Source: Luidia sarsii (taxonomy: Eukaryota; Echinodermata; Asteroidea; Paxillosida; Luidiidae). Taken from it: a stretch of DNA of 64,000 nt. Positions 1-11,719 of this stretch are shown here, in pieces. Position numbers and translations under genes: made by a program. The notes beneath the pieces are model-generated. The model made no database searches. It saw only the letters and a list, made by a program, of their open reading frames with translations, and was not told the origin of the DNA. Location: positions 5,997,590-6,061,589 of the forward strand of contig OX465121.1 in NCBI GenBank assembly GCA_949987565.1, in the 5' to 3' direction. Every line of letters begins with the position of its first letter. Position 1 is the first letter of the stretch.

Positions 1-604
1 ATCGGTTAGCTGACTGTAGTGTCACTACGGCTGTCAATAAAACACAGATAGGGGCGGGAGTCCGATCTTTTTTACTTCCTCGTCATCTGACAATTGACCT
101 ATCTGTAGCCTGACATGTTCCCTTTAAAATCCCCTCTAAAGCCAAGATATTTGATGTTACATTGAATAATTATTGGCAAAGAACTAAGGTGCAACGGCGC
201 ACAGCCATGTACTGTAACGCGCTCACAATACACTGGATATATTATCGCGGTTGAGATGGGTTACGCTTTCCAATAAATATCGCCTTAATATTCACTCTAC
301 GAAGCTAAAACTATGTTCAGATTGTTCAGATTGTAACCATGGCTTTCTCCATCGATTTCTGAGACAGTTAAAGTGCCTATGTAATGGTTTTTGTTTTTAT
401 TAGTTCAAGTCCTCAAGTGATTCCAATCGAACAGATAATATTTGCCCATTCTCACTTTGATTTTCCCGCGTTTATGTAATTCAAACAAAACAATTAGGTG
501 TGCCAAGTTTGCTCCGCCCATCCCCTTATTAGTATAAACATTTGTGACGGAGATCAGCTCGACTACCGTAGTCGTTTCTATGTGGCAGCCCGATCAGCCG
601 TGGA

Positions 605-770
605 TAGACTCTAAAGGTGGCCAAGTAGAATGCCGTACGTCAAATGTATTCATGGCTGCTTTATAGCATAAATTAACTTCGGGTCCCACTGACCTTCCGC
701 AGTCGAGAGATTAACTCATGGATATGCAGTTGTGACGTACGGCATTTTACTTGGCCGCCTTTAGGGTCTA
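605..770. repeat. inverted repeat, 38 bp arms, in copy 1
   Basis: The arms at 605-642 and 733-770 are reverse complements with a few mismatches and enclose a 90 bp loop. The arm core is GGCCAAGTAGAATGCCGTAC. The hairpin sits just upstream of the THAP-like segment and could be the terminus or palindromic subterminal region of the ancestral transposon. The copy 2 equivalent is 4976-5141. Copy 3 retains only the left arm. Confidence 0.85.
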
Positions 771-880
771 CCTCAGCCGAGTGTGTGACGTCTTACGCCT
801 CCGACAAACTTTTACTCGGTTTAGAAGTTTGTCGCCGTACTCCTCGAAGAAATTTGAGTGGGTTTGCTAGAATACCACTG

Positions 881-1191
881 ATGTGTATTGTGGCAGGTTG
901 CAGAAACAGCACTAAAGATCGTTTCAGTCTCAATCGTTTTCATACTGACCCCAAATTTCGAAGGATTTGGACGGCGAAAGTCAAGCTGACTCGGGCGAAG
1001 TGGTCAGGACAACCGATCACTCAGTCATCTTCTCGGCGCACTTTGTTTTGATAGAGGCATGAACTTATATAGCAGAAAACTCTACATCTGCCGTTGGACA
1101 TGGTGACGAACTGGCCATGCCTTTACTTCGGTGTTCTTTTCTTCAGCGTCATTCTTATAAACTGTGGAAACTAAACGTTCCCGCATGCTAG
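881..1191 (+). pseudogene. degenerate THAP-domain coding segment, copy 1
   Basis: From the ATG at 881 the frame reads MCIVAGC, then LNRFHTDPKFRRIW and a following K-rich stretch. This is the start of a THAP zinc-binding domain (C-x4-C, hydrophobic-F-P/T-D-P core, invariant W). The expected C-x2-H end, ending in HF, is in a different reading frame (SAHF at about 1036-1047), the third zinc ligand Cys reads as Phe, and an in-frame TGA follows at about 1060. The resumed frame ends in WKLNVPAC before a TAG at 1189, resembling the AVPxxF end of THAP domains. THAP domains occur in P-element and Kolobok transposases and in host regulators. With a frameshift, a lost ligand and a stop, this copy should be non-functional. 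The original element type is unknown. Confidence 0.6.
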
Positions 1192-1590
1192 CTGGAAGGG
1201 CAAGCACAGTGAAAATATCGATAAGTATGACGAGCTTGCATTGGAACTCCGTTCAACTCGAAGTCTTACAGTTACGATAAATGTTCATTAACTTAAAAAT
1301 TAATGTCAACACCGCTAATACCGCTTCACCTTATTTTTTCTTTTGAGCAAAAGCTTGTGAATTTACCCTGATTGCGTTGCCTATATAGGCTGCGTAAGAA
1401 TTGTTTCTAATTGGCTGACTGGACAAAACGTTGCCTACATAGCGCCTAAGAATCGTTCTGATTTGCTGACTCGGCAGCGTCGCCGACATAGTGCGTAAGA
1501 ATTGTTTTGATTGGCTCACTGATCCCAACTTAGAATGGTACCTACAGCAAAGTCCGGGTACCAGACTATGGCTGTTTTCGATGACGTCAT

Positions 1591-1717
1591 ATAAGGCCGT
1601 GTCCGAAACGGGTTTCCAGAGAGCCACGGCTAGGGCTATTGTCTTCGCATCTCCGTGTATTTCCAAGAGGGGAAGACCTAGACCTAGCTCTTTAGTCCGT
1701 TTCGGAAACGGCCTTAT
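1591..1717. repeat. inverted repeat, 20 bp arms, in copy 1
   Basis: The left arm ATAAGGCCGTGTCCGAAACG (1591-1610) pairs with 1698-1717 with one mismatch, enclosing 87 bp. A CRE-like TGACGTCA lies just left of it (1582-1589). The short size and paired ends resemble a MITE, but no clear target duplication was found. Confidence 0.8.
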
Positions 1718-4700
1718 GTTCGTGCTCAGGCTTCGTCTGACAAAACATGTAAATCCAGGTTAGGGTTTGTTTGCGAATTTGAAGGTTTGTTGGCTTCATT
1801 GTTGGCTTCATAAATTTTGAGGAAAGGGCAACGAACCTTCATGTGTTGGGCCGCTGCGAGTGTACAGTCATTTGGAAATACTGGACAGCGGAGAGGATCT
1901 GTAGAGAGAAAGTGATGCAATGCATGTCAATCGTTCCTGTCGTATTCATAATTATGACAATAAAATTGTGGTTTTGAGCAGCCCTCTATCGATACATGGT
2001 GAATTTGTTCAATTTTGTTTACATTTCTTCTCATAAATGTTGTGGAAAGGGCAACTAACCTTCATGTGTTTTTCAACACTGCAAAGTGTTGTAACGCGCT
2101 CACAATAAACTGGACATAGTATCGTGGTTGAGATGTGTTATGCTTTCCCATAAATATCGCCTTCATTCACTCTATTAAGCTAACTCTATGTTCAGATGGT
2201 CCTGAATTGCACTTGCCTGAGCATTTATTTCATCCATTTTCATTTAGTAGCTTAATGTCCTACAACATTGAATAGATTCATTCAAACTCATTTCAAATCC
2301 CACAATCACTGCAAGCTGACACTCATGCACTGGATGATACTGATATCAGTTTGTGAAACCACATTATCAAACAATTCAATAACACAATGAACATCTGTTT
2401 TGACTTTGGGTTTTCACAAACAATTTATCAAACTGCATGTACCTGTTTTTGCAATTTCGGCCTTTCCCCCGTAGCCTATATATGATGTTCACCAACAGCC
2501 AATTACATGCAGCACATATTATACAGTGCCTAAGCCAAATCTGCAATTCCATAACTGCAAACTGGATAACTGCATGTAACATTCAATTTAAAAGAAGCAC
2601 AAGTATATTCATCCATACGTATACACGGTAGGCCTACAGTCAATCTGACAAACACAAAAGCAAAGTTCACGGCGCAGAATGAGTCCAAGTTTAGCGTCTA
2701 ATACTAGTAATAATTGGCCTATCACACAACCAAAAAATGATGTTACCGAGTAATGAGACTTAATGAGACGTTGATGAGACTAACCCAAGCATATACGCTA
2801 TAGCACACATGCCATAGACCTACATGTTATAGGCTATGGCCGAGCCAAGCCTATCTCAGTACTGTACCATTCTGTCACTACGTTGTATACACGGTCCTTA
2901 GTCAATCTGACAAACACAACTTTAGGCAAAGTTCACGGCGCAAAATGAGTCCGAGTTTGGCGTCTAATAGTAATAGGCCTATCACACAACAACAAAATAC
3001 TGTTACCGAAAAATTGTACAGCAGACCATGAGCATGAAAATACCGGTTTGAAAGAGGAAAACGACGAAAAAGATGGAAAGCTGGCTGCCTTGGCTATGGC
3101 TATGCAAAGGATGTCTAGTGCACTGTGATTAAAGATGGCGGAACGACGCGTCGCCGACGCGCGCCGGGTTTCCCTCCGATTTCGAACGGGCGCACGAAAG
3201 GGGCTCAGTGCCATGTTAGCAAGACTCATTTCCAGTGGGGTTAGAATGGGTCAAGCTCTTTTCGACTCAGTAATTATAATTCACTGAGTCAGATATCATG
3301 CGTGTTGATTAAGAATGAATCAATTATGCCGTGACTCGCACAAAAAGGCTAAAATTGAGTCGCCTGACATTTTTTTTTTTTGTAGGCCTATAAATAATAT
3401 TTTCAAGTCCACCAACCAACCCTCCAACAGTAAAACTAATTATAATTATTTATAAAACCATTGGCTATATGTGCGCCATGAAATAGGGGTGAAAACGCTG
3501 TGAATTTAATTTTCACGGCTAAATCTAAATGACATTTTCAACCCATTTTCACGGTTTAGATGTTCATGGTGTCAAAGGCTTCGGTGGGTGTAACCCTACT
3601 GTCCCGTAGCTCCTCCGGGAACGCAGGGCCCCGGGTGATGAGGTGCCCGCTCTCTCCCTATCTCGCTAGGGTTCGCCCGGTCAGGGATTTCCCAAACGGA
3701 CCCCAAACTGTCCCCAAGGGATAGGGGCCTTTACGGGAAAATACCAATGTACACAGTTTCATATCCACTCATTTTCGGCACCCAACGACAAACCGTATCC
3801 CCCCTAAAAAGACATGTTATTCGTATGCCTTGTTTAATTGAATCAATGTAATGTCTTTTACAAGTTTAGAGACAATAAAATTATCGGTAACTTACAGTAA
3901 GTTTCTTGACTTTTTAACTGGCCTTGAATTGAGCCACGCCTTGGCTGGGTGGGCTGAGCACCAGTAACACCACACGGGAGTTTCACAAACACCGCCACCG
4001 TAATAGGCGCAATGCCCCACACAGGAGTATATGCATCATACAGCCTCCACACAGGAGTATGGCTGGCTACCACATGCAGAGGTAAAAGCGCAGTGCCCCA
4101 CCCTACCAGTAGTATGGCATAGGCACACCCTCTCTGTACAGAATGTCTATGGAAGGTCATCAGACCATGAAGTCAGTGCGCATACAAATAGGGGCCTACT
4201 GGAAAGGTTCTATAAGTATAAGGAATTCCCACTATTTGGGATTAGGATAGACAGTACCGCGGGGAATTGTTTACAGTACATTGGGCAATTGAATGGGGCT
4301 ACAGTATTTTAAAGAACATATTGTGACACACTCAAATATGCCCAAGAAAAAAGGTAACCTGCACCATTGGTTAGCTGACTGTAGTGTCACTACGGCTCTC
4401 AATAAAACACAGATAGGGGTGGGAGTCCGATCTTCTTTACTTTCTCGTCATCTGAATATTGTCTGTAGCCTGACATGTTCCCTGTAAAATCCCCTCTAAA
4501 GTCAAGATATTTGATATTACATTGAATAATTATTGGCAAAGAACTGAGATGCAACGGCGCACAGCCAAGTACTGTAACGCGCTCACAATACACTGGACAT
4601 AATATCGCGGTTGAGTTGGGTTATGCTTTCCCATAAATATCGCCTTAATATTCACTCTACGAAGCTAAAACTATGTTCAGATTGTTCATAATTATTGTAA

Positions 4701-4975
4701 CTATGGCTTTCTCCATCGATTTCTGAGACAGTTAAAGTGCCTATGCAATGGATTTTTAATTTTTGTTTTATTAGTTCAAGTCATCAAGTGATTCCAATCG
4801 AACAGATAATATTTGCCCATTTCCCCTTTGATCTTACCGCGTTTATGTAAATAAAACAAAACAATTAGGTGTGCCCAGTTTGCTCCGCCCATCCCTTTAT
4901 TAGTATAAACATTTGTGACGGAGATCAGCTCGACTACCGTAGTCGTTTCTATGTGGCAGCCCGATCAGCCGTGGA

Positions 4976-5141
4976 TAGACTCTAAAGGCGGCCAAGTAGA
5001 ATGCCGTATGTCAAATGTATTCATGGCTGCTTTATAGCATAAATTAACTTCGGGTCCCACTGACCTTCCGCAGTCGAGAGATTAACTCATGAATATGCAG
5101 TTGTGACGTACGGCATTTTACTTGGCCGCCTTTAGGGTCTA
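4976..5141. repeat. inverted repeat, 38 bp arms, in copy 2
   Basis: The arms at 4976-5013 and 5104-5141 enclose a 90 bp loop. This is the second copy of the hairpin at 605-770, at the same position relative to the THAP-like segment. Confidence 0.85.
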
Positions 5142-5251
5142 CCTCAGCCGAGTGTTTGACGTCTTACGCCTCCGACAAACTTTTACTCGGTTTAGAAGTT
5201 TGTCGCCGTACTCCTCGAAGAAATTTGAGTGGGTTTGCTAGAATACCACTG

Positions 5252-5562
5252 ATGTGTATTGTGGCAGGTTGCAGAAACAGCACTAAAGATCGTTTCAGTC
5301 TCAATCGTTTTCATACTGACCCCAAATTTCGAAGGATTTGGACGGCGAAAGTCAAGCTGACTCGGGCGAAGTGGTCAGGACAACCGATCACTCAGTCATC
5401 TTCTCGGCGCACTTTGTTTTGATAGAGGCATGAACTTATATAGCAGAAAACTCTCCATCTGCCGTTGGACATGGTGACGAAATGGCCATGCCTTTACTTC
5501 GGTGTTCTTTTCTTCAGCGTCATTCTTATAAACTGTGGAAACTAAACGTTCCCGCATGCTAG
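5252..5562 (+). pseudogene. degenerate THAP-domain coding segment, copy 2
   Basis: The second tandem copy of the broken THAP segment, 4371 bp downstream of the first. Its translated first half is identical, with the same frame slip before the SAHF motif and the same Cys-to-Phe change. The damage therefore predates the tandem duplication, so the unit was amplified with an already dead domain. No transposase catalytic region follows in either copy. Confidence 0.6.
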
Positions 5563-5955
5563 CTGGAAGGGCAAGCACAGTGAAAATATCGATAAGTCTG
5601 AAGAGCTTGCTTTGGAACTCCGTTCAACTCGAAGTCTTACAGTTACGATAAATGCTCCGTCACTAGAAATGTCAACACCGCTAAAACCGCTTCACCTCGA
5701 TTTCTTTTGAGCAAAATGTTGTGAATTGACCCTGATTGCGTTGCCTACATAGGCTCCGTAAGAATTGTTTCTGATTGGCAGACTGGACAAAAGGTTGTCG
5801 ATATAGCGCGTAAAAATCGTTCTGATTTGCTGACTGGGCCGCGTCGCCGACAGAGCGCGTAAAAATTGTTTTTAATTGGCGCACTGATCCTAACTTAGAA
5901 TGGTACCTACAGCAAAGTCTGGATACCAGACTATGGCTGTTTTTGATGATGTCAT

Positions 5956-6082
5956 ATAAGGCCGTGTCCGAAACGGGTTTCCAGAGTGCCACGGCTAGGG
6001 CTATTGTCTTCGCATCTCAGTGTATTTCCAAGAGGGGAAGACCTAGACCTAGCTCTTTAGTCCGTTTCGGACACGGCCTTAT
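5956..6082. repeat. inverted repeat, 20 bp arms, in copy 2
   Basis: The arms at 5956-5975 and 6063-6082 are perfect reverse complements here, whereas copy 1 has one mismatch. In copy 2 the left flank reads TGATGTCA instead of TGACGTCA. Confidence 0.8.
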
Positions 6083-8708
6083 GCTCGTGCTCAGGCTTCG
6101 TCTGACAAAACATGTAAATCCAGCTTAGGGTGTGTTTGCGAATTTGAAGGTTTGTTGGCTTCATAAATTTTCAGGAAAGGGCAACGAACCTTCATGTGTC
6201 GGGCCGCTGCGAGTGTACAGTCATTTGGAAATACTGAACGGCAGAGAGGATCTGTAGAGAGAAAGTGATGCAATGCATGTCAATCGTTCCTGTCGTATTT
6301 ATAATTATGACAATAAAATTGTGATTTTGAGCAGCCCTCTATCGATACATGGTGAACTTGTTCAATTTTGTTTACATTTCTTCTCATAAATTTGAGGAAA
6401 GGGCAACTAACCTCCATGTGTTTTTCAACAAAGCCAAGTGTTGTAACGCGCTCACAATATACTGGACATAGTAGCGCGGTTGAGATGTGTTATGCTTTCC
6501 CATAAATATCGCCTTCATTCACTCTATGTTCAGATTGTACTGAATTGCACTTGCCTGAGCATTTATTTCATCCGTTTTCATTTAGTAATGTCATACAAGA
6601 TTAAAAAGATTCATTCAAACTCATTTCAAATCCAACAGTCACTGCAAGCTGACACTCATGCACTGGATGATACTGATATCAGTTTGTGAAACCACATTAT
6701 CAAACAATTCATTACCACAATGAACAAATCTGTTTTGACTTTGGGTTTTCACTAACTATTTATCAAACTGCATGTAGGTCCTACCTCATTTGCAATTTCG
6801 GTCTTTAAAATAGGCATTTACCGTAGCCTATAAATTATGATGTTCACCAACAGCCAATTACATGCAGCACATATTATACAGTGCCTAAGCCAAATCTGCA
6901 ATTCCATAACTGCAAACTGGATAACTGCATGTAACATTCAATTTAAAAGAAGCACAAGTATATTCATCCATACGTATACACGGTACAGTCAATCTGACAA
7001 ACACAAAAGCAAAGTTCACGGCGCAGAATGAGTCCAAGTTTTGCGTCTAATACTAGTAATAATTGGCCTATCACACAACCAAAAAATGATGTTACCGAGT
7101 AATGAGACTTAATGAGACGTTGATGAGACTAACCCAAGCATATACGCTATAGCACACATGCCATAGACCTACATGTTGTAGGCTATGGCCGAGCCAAGCC
7201 TATCTCAATACTGTACCATTCTATCACTACGTCGTGTACACGGTCGGTAGTCAATCTGACAAACACAACTTTAGGCAAAGTTCACGGCGCAAAATGAGTC
7301 CGAGTTTGGCGTCTAATAGTAATAGGCCTATCACACAACAACAAAATACTGTTACCGAAACATTGTACAGCAGACCATGAGCATGAAAATACCGGTTTGA
7401 AAGAGGAAAACGACGAAAAAGATGGAAAGCTGGCTGCCTTGGCTATGGCTATGCAAAGGATGTCTAGTGCACTGTGATTAAAGATGGCGGAACGACGCGT
7501 CGCCGACGCGCGCCGGGTTTCCCTCCGATTTCGAACGGGCGCACGAAAGGGGCTCAGTGCCATGTTAGCAAGACTCATTTCCAGTGGGGTTAGAATGGGT
7601 CAAGCTCTTTTCGACTCAGTAATTATGATTCACTGAGTCAGATATCATGCGTGTTGATTAAGAATGAATCAATTATGCCGTGACCAAAAAGGCTAAAATT
7701 GAGTCGCCTGACATTTTTTTTTTGTGTAGGCCTATAAATAATATTTTCAAGTCCACCAACCAACCCTCCAACAGTAAAACGAATTATAATTATTTATAAA
7801 ACCATTGGCTATATGTGCGCCATGAAATAGGGGTGAAAACGCTGTGAATTTTATTTTCACGGCTAAATCTAAATGACATTTTCAACCCATTTTCACGGTT
7901 TAGATGTTCATGGTGTCAAAGGCTTCGGTGGGTGTAACCCTACTGTCCCGTAGCTCCTCCGGGAACGCAGGGCCCCGGGTGATGAGGTGCCCGCTCTCTC
8001 CCTATCTCGCTAGGGTTCGCCCGGTCAGGGATTTCCCAAACGGTCCCCAAACTGTCCCCAAGGGATAGGGGCCTTTACGGGAAAATACCAATGTACACAG
8101 TTTCATATCCACTCATTTTCGGCACCCAACGACAAACCGTATTCCCCCTAAAAAGACATGTTATTCGTATGCCTTGTTTAATTGAATCAATGTAATGTCT
8201 TTTACAACTTTAGAGACAATAACATTATCGGTAACTTACAGTAAGTTTCTTGACTTTTTAACTGGCCTTGAATTGAGCCACGCCTTGGCTGGGTGGGCTG
8301 AGCACCAGTAACACCACACGGGAGTTTCACAAACACCGCCACCGTAATAGGCGCAATGCCCCACACAGGAGTATATGCATCATACAGCCTCCACACAGGA
8401 GTATGGCTGGCTACCACAGAGGTAAAAGCGCAGTGCCCCACCCTACCAGTAGTATGGCATAGGCACACCCTCTCTGTACAGAATGTCTATGGAAGGTCAT
8501 CAGACCATGAAGTCAGTGCGCATACAAATAGGGGCCTACTGGAAAGGTTCTATAAGTATAAGGAATTCCCACTATTTGGGTTTAGGATAGACAGTACCGC
8601 GGGGAATTGTTTACAGTACATTGGGCAATTGAATGGGGCTACAGTATTTTAAAGAACATATTGTGACACACTCAAATATGCCCAAGAAAAAAGGTAACCT
8701 GCACCATT

Positions 8709-9389
8709 GGTTAGCTGACTGTAGTGTCACTACGGCTGTCAATAAAACACAGATAGGGGTGGGAGTCCGATCTTCTTTACTTTCTCGTCATCTGAATATT
8801 GTCTGTAGCCTGACATGTTCCCTGTAAAATCCCCTCTAAAGTCAAGATATTTGATATTACATTGAATAATTATTGGCAAAGAACTGAGATGCAACGGCGC
8901 ACAGCCAAGTACTGTAACGCGCTCACAATACACTGGACATAATATCGCGGTTGAGTTGGGTTATGCTTTCCCATAAATATCGCCTTAATATTCACTCTAC
9001 GAAGCTAAAACTATGTTCAGATTGTTCAGATTGTAACCATGGCTTTCTCCATCGATTTCTGAGACAGTTAAAGTGCCTATGTAATGGTTTTTGTTTTTAT
9101 TAGTTCAAGTCATCAAGTGATTCCAATCGAACAGATAATATTTGCCCATTCTCACTTTGATTTTCCCGCGTTTATGTAATTCAAACAAAACAATTAGGTG
9201 TGCCAAGTTTGCTCCGCCCATCCCCTTATTAGTATAAACATTTGTGACGGAGATCAGCTCGACTACCGTAGTCGTTTTTATATGGCAGCCCGATCAGCCG
9301 TGGATAGACTCTAAAGCCGGCCAAGTAGAATGCCGTATGTCAAATGTATTCATGGCTGCTTTAGCATAAATTAACTTCGGGACCCACTG
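8709..9389. repeat. ~4.35 kb tandem repeat, truncated copy 3
   Basis: Copy 3 follows the unit for about 680 bp and then stops abruptly after GGGACCCACTG, where unrelated sequence begins. It keeps only the left arm of the first hairpin (9305-9342). It is mosaic: up to about 9020 its diagnostic differences match copy 2, and from about 9025 they match copy 1. This suggests unequal exchange or gene conversion. Confidence 0.9.
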
Positions 9390-9925
9390 TTTGATGGCTG
9401 CGTGGAGGCTGCGTGATGGTTCCCCTTGATGGATGCTTGATGCGTGACGTAATGGCGTGATGGCCACGTAATGGCTTCGTGATGGCTGCGCGAGGACCGC
9501 TTTATGACGTCAGTGGAGAGATCAACGCAATTTACCCACGGGAGGGTCAAATGCTAACTTAATTATCCGAAAGGTAAATATAATTTATCGAGAATTGCAA
9601 TTGGTCAATGAAGCCCGAACGCCAGTGCTGCTCTCCGTGAGAGCGAGGGACTATGCCAGATTACCTATGCGTATGATATGATGAGACGCGGCCAAGTAAT
9701 TCGTACAACATAAAGCGAGCCAAATCGTCACGACTCGCTGAATCATATGGACGGCCAAAACGGAGCAGAAATTGACAAAAATGAAAGACAAACAACAACA
9801 AGTGAATAATAATGCACACAAGGAACAAGTCCCGATCTTTGCTTGCTTAACTGTTGAGTTTAGTAATAAGATACAACAAATTTGCAAACTGCGTACTGAC
9901 TAAAAATAGTGACCAAGAGGGGAAT
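9390..9925. other. gene-free stretch after the tandem array
   Basis: 9390-9500 is an imperfect short-period region built on GCGTGATGGC-like words. The remainder is unique sequence with no supportable gene. About 9885-9925 matches the left flank of the hairpin that follows (GCAAACTGCGTACTGACTAA), a segment found next to several copies of that family. Confidence 0.6.
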
Positions 9926-10042
9926 ATCAAAAATTTGAGGGCCTGGCGTTTCGATCCTAGATGGACCTATCTCAAAGGCCATCTGCCTCTGAGAAAGGTC
10001 CTGCTAGGATCGAAATTCAGGCCCTCCAAATTTTGATATTGT
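9926..10042. mobile_element. hairpin MITE family H1, complete copy
   Basis: The two arms share the core GATCCTAGCAGGACCTTTCT and its reverse complement, and both end in GGCCTG/CAGGCC followed by an AAATTTTGA-like tail. The same arms, singly or paired, recur about a dozen times across the window in both orientations. There is no coding capacity, so it is best described as a non-autonomous inverted-repeat element. The superfamily cannot be assigned. Confidence 0.8.
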
Positions 10043-10594
10043 TGAGTCTAGTTTAACATTTCAATTTTAAAGACAGTTGGTGCATAATTTGTTCATACTT
10101 GTGTTTACATTACATGTACAGCATACGTATTGGCATAACGTTGTCTGATTAAGAAGTGCTCAAAGTAATACAATCTCCATTCCTCAAGTTCCATCCCTTT
10201 TATCCGTTATTTGTGCTACTGAAGCACTGAATGAAGTGATTTTATACAAAAGCAGACACGGAACAATGTCTCAAGTTCTTCTCAGTTTGCGCGTTCATTT
10301 AGAATCCTTGAACTCGCTTTCTCTCTATCTTTATCGTCCGTAGAATATGACAGGCCTGTTCATGTGACGACGATGGAAAAGGGGTAAGGGGAGGAGGAGG
10401 AGAACGAGGGCGAGATAGTGACGAGGAGGAGGAGAAGAAGGAAGAGGAGGATGAGAGGGAATGAGGACTAAGAATGACTGCAGGAGGATGAACAATATTG
10501 TGAGGAAATGGAGAAGGCGTGTGGAGAAGGGAAAGGAGAAAGAGAGTGGAAGATGGACGAGAAGAGAAGACGATTGCGAAGAGTCCGACGTTAC
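10043..10594. other. gene-free stretch, purine-rich right half
   Basis: 10043-10370 is unique sequence with no supportable gene. 10375-10570 is a G/A-rich simple-sequence tract (GGAGGAGGAG-like) on the plus strand, immediately downstream of the GPCR stop codon when read on the minus strand. It would lie in or near that gene's 3' UTR. Confidence 0.5.
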
Positions 10595-11719
10595 CTAGCC
10601 GATGCTCGGCATGGAGGGGACACCGGTCTGGCCTTTACTGACGGCAAACACCGACGAAGTCCCCTCCACGGACCGGCTAGCCTGCAGCTCGTTCCTCCTG
10701 GACCGTCCTCCCCCGCGGACGCAGCCCCGGACGAACCTGATCCCGGCCCGCCGAAAGCTCTGGTTGCGGGCGTAGTAGACGACGAGGTTCAGGTAGCTAT
10801 TGGAGAGGAGGAGAAGCTCGGCGACGAAGCTGAGGGCCCCGTTGACCCGCCGGCGGGTCACGTTCTCGTAGGAGATGATGACGGAGAAGGGGAGCCAGCA
10901 CACCCCGAGGACGGCCGTGATGATGACGAAGGTGGTGACCGTCTTGAGGTCCGACTTCCTGATCCCTCGTCGCCCTCCCTGCTGCTGCTGCTGTGGGTGG
11001 TGGTACACCCCTTGGTCGTTGATGCGACGCACGTGGCGACGGGCTATTTGGCACAGTCTCAGGTAGAGGAGGAGCGTCATCAGGAACGGGAGGACCGCGA
11101 AGATCAGGGCCGCGAAGACGCCGAAGGGGTCGGGCTTGTCCGGGTCCTCGGGGTCCACGAAGCAGGTGTGGAGGTGCGGGTAGTAGGCGGCCCGCCGGCC
11201 GGGGAAGAAGCAGTACGCCACGGCGAATGCCCCGCCGAGGACCCATACGGCGGCCAGGAGTGCCTTGGTCCGGCCCGTGGTGACCCAGGCGGCGCTGCGC
11301 AGCGGCCACACGATGGCCACGTACCTCTCCAGGTTGACGACGACCAGGAAGAGCCCGTTGAGCGAGACCAGCACGGTGCTGCCCGCGGTCAGGGTGCAGA
11401 AGGCGTCGCCGTACGGCCAGCGGTCCACCGCGGTGGCGCCCGTGATGGGCACGCAGATGAGCAGCCCGATGGCCGTGTCCGAGGCTGTCAGGCAGAGCAG
11501 GCACAGCCGGGTCACCTCGCCGCCGTCCCGCCTCGTCCGTAGCAGGACCTGGAAGCAGAGGACGTTGCCGGTGATCACGAGGAAGGTGGTCAGGGACAGG
11601 GCCACGGTCTGCAAGACTGCGACCCAGACCTCCCGCGGAGGAGCAACCTCCGTCCCGTTGGTAACCGCCATCATTAACGGAGTCGTGTACGTAAAGTCAG
11701 AGGTTCCGTTTGGTATCAT
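10595..11719 (-). CDS. class A (rhodopsin-like) orphan GPCR, single exon
   Basis: A 374-residue seven-transmembrane receptor in one open frame. N-glycosylation sequons sit in the N-terminus (N4, N21). TM1 is about 32-58 with the conserved GN (51-52). TM2 is about 72-95 with D81. C108 starts TM3, which ends in ERY (131-133), the DRY equivalent. TM4 holds W159, and C186 in extracellular loop 2 should pair with C108. TM5 has P211. The third intracellular loop is short with a run of five Q. TM6 has CWLP (274-277). TM7 ends NLVVY (311-315), where the usual NPxxY proline is Leu. The C-terminus is basic and Ser-rich. These features establish a plasma-membrane G-protein-coupled receptor. The ligand class is not evident; TM6 is somewhat amine-receptor-like. 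The coding region is much more GC-rich than its surroundings. The long plus-strand frame over the same region is a compositional shadow. Confidence 0.88.
   Translation of the reverse strand: MIPNGTSDFTYTTPLMMAVTNGTEVAPPREVWVAVLQTVALSLTTFLVITGNVLCFQVLLRTRRDGGEVTRLCLLCLTASDTAIGLLICVPITGATAVDRWPYGDAFCTLTAGSTVLVSLNGLFLVVVNLERYVAIVWPLRSAAWVTTGRTKALLAAVWVLGGAFAVAYCFFPGRRAAYYPHLHTCFVDPEDPDKPDPFGVFAALIFAVLPFLMTLLLYLRLCQIARRHVRRINDQGVYHHPQQQQQGGRRGIRKSDLKTVTTFVIITAVLGVCWLPFSVIISYENVTRRRVNGALSFVAELLLLSNSYLNLVVYYARNQSFRRAGIRFVRGCVRGGGRSRRNELQASRSVEGTSSVFAVSKGQTGVPSMPSIG

Larger units (their letters stand above)
1..4368. repeat. ~4.35 kb tandem repeat, copy 1 (cut by window edge)
   Basis: The first member of a long-unit tandem array. 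The landmark GGTTAGCTGACTGTAG occurs at 4, 4369 and 8709, giving unit lengths of 4365 and 4340 bp. Copies 1 and 2 are nearly identical over their whole length, differing by scattered substitutions and small indels. The unit holds a broken THAP-like coding segment (881-1191), a 38 bp-arm inverted repeat (605-770), a 20 bp-arm inverted repeat (1591-1717) and otherwise no convincing gene. The true left end of the array lies outside the window. Confidence 0.95.
4369..8708. repeat. ~4.35 kb tandem repeat, copy 2
   Basis: The only copy with both boundaries in the window. It repeats every landmark of copy 1 in the same order: THAP-like segment at 5252, hairpins at 4976-5141 and 5956-6082. The offset between copies shrinks from 4371 bp near the THAP segment to 4340 bp at the right end, because copy 2 has several small deletions. 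Several short open frames recur in both copies (for example the antisense frame at 7282-7578), but they match no family I recognise. Confidence 0.95.

Noticed and set aside
881..1191. Functional THAP-domain transcription factor
   Set aside because: There is a frameshift, a lost zinc-ligand cysteine and an in-frame stop, shared by both copies. No further coding exon follows.
2933..3229. 98-codon minus-strand frame, with an AAGATGGCG start on the opposite strand
   Set aside because: It recurs in both tandem copies, but the peptide has no family features and the plus-strand frame from AAGATGGCG is short. Recurrence is explained by the tandem duplication.
3580..3790. Structured GC-rich block in the tandem unit as an RNA gene
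   Set aside because: It is present in both copies, but no rRNA, snRNA or tRNA signature (boxes or conserved loops) was found.
10508..11542. 344-codon open frame on the plus strand
   Set aside because: It is exactly antisense to the GPCR and open only because of high GC. Its predicted protein is low-complexity and acidic with no recognisable domain.
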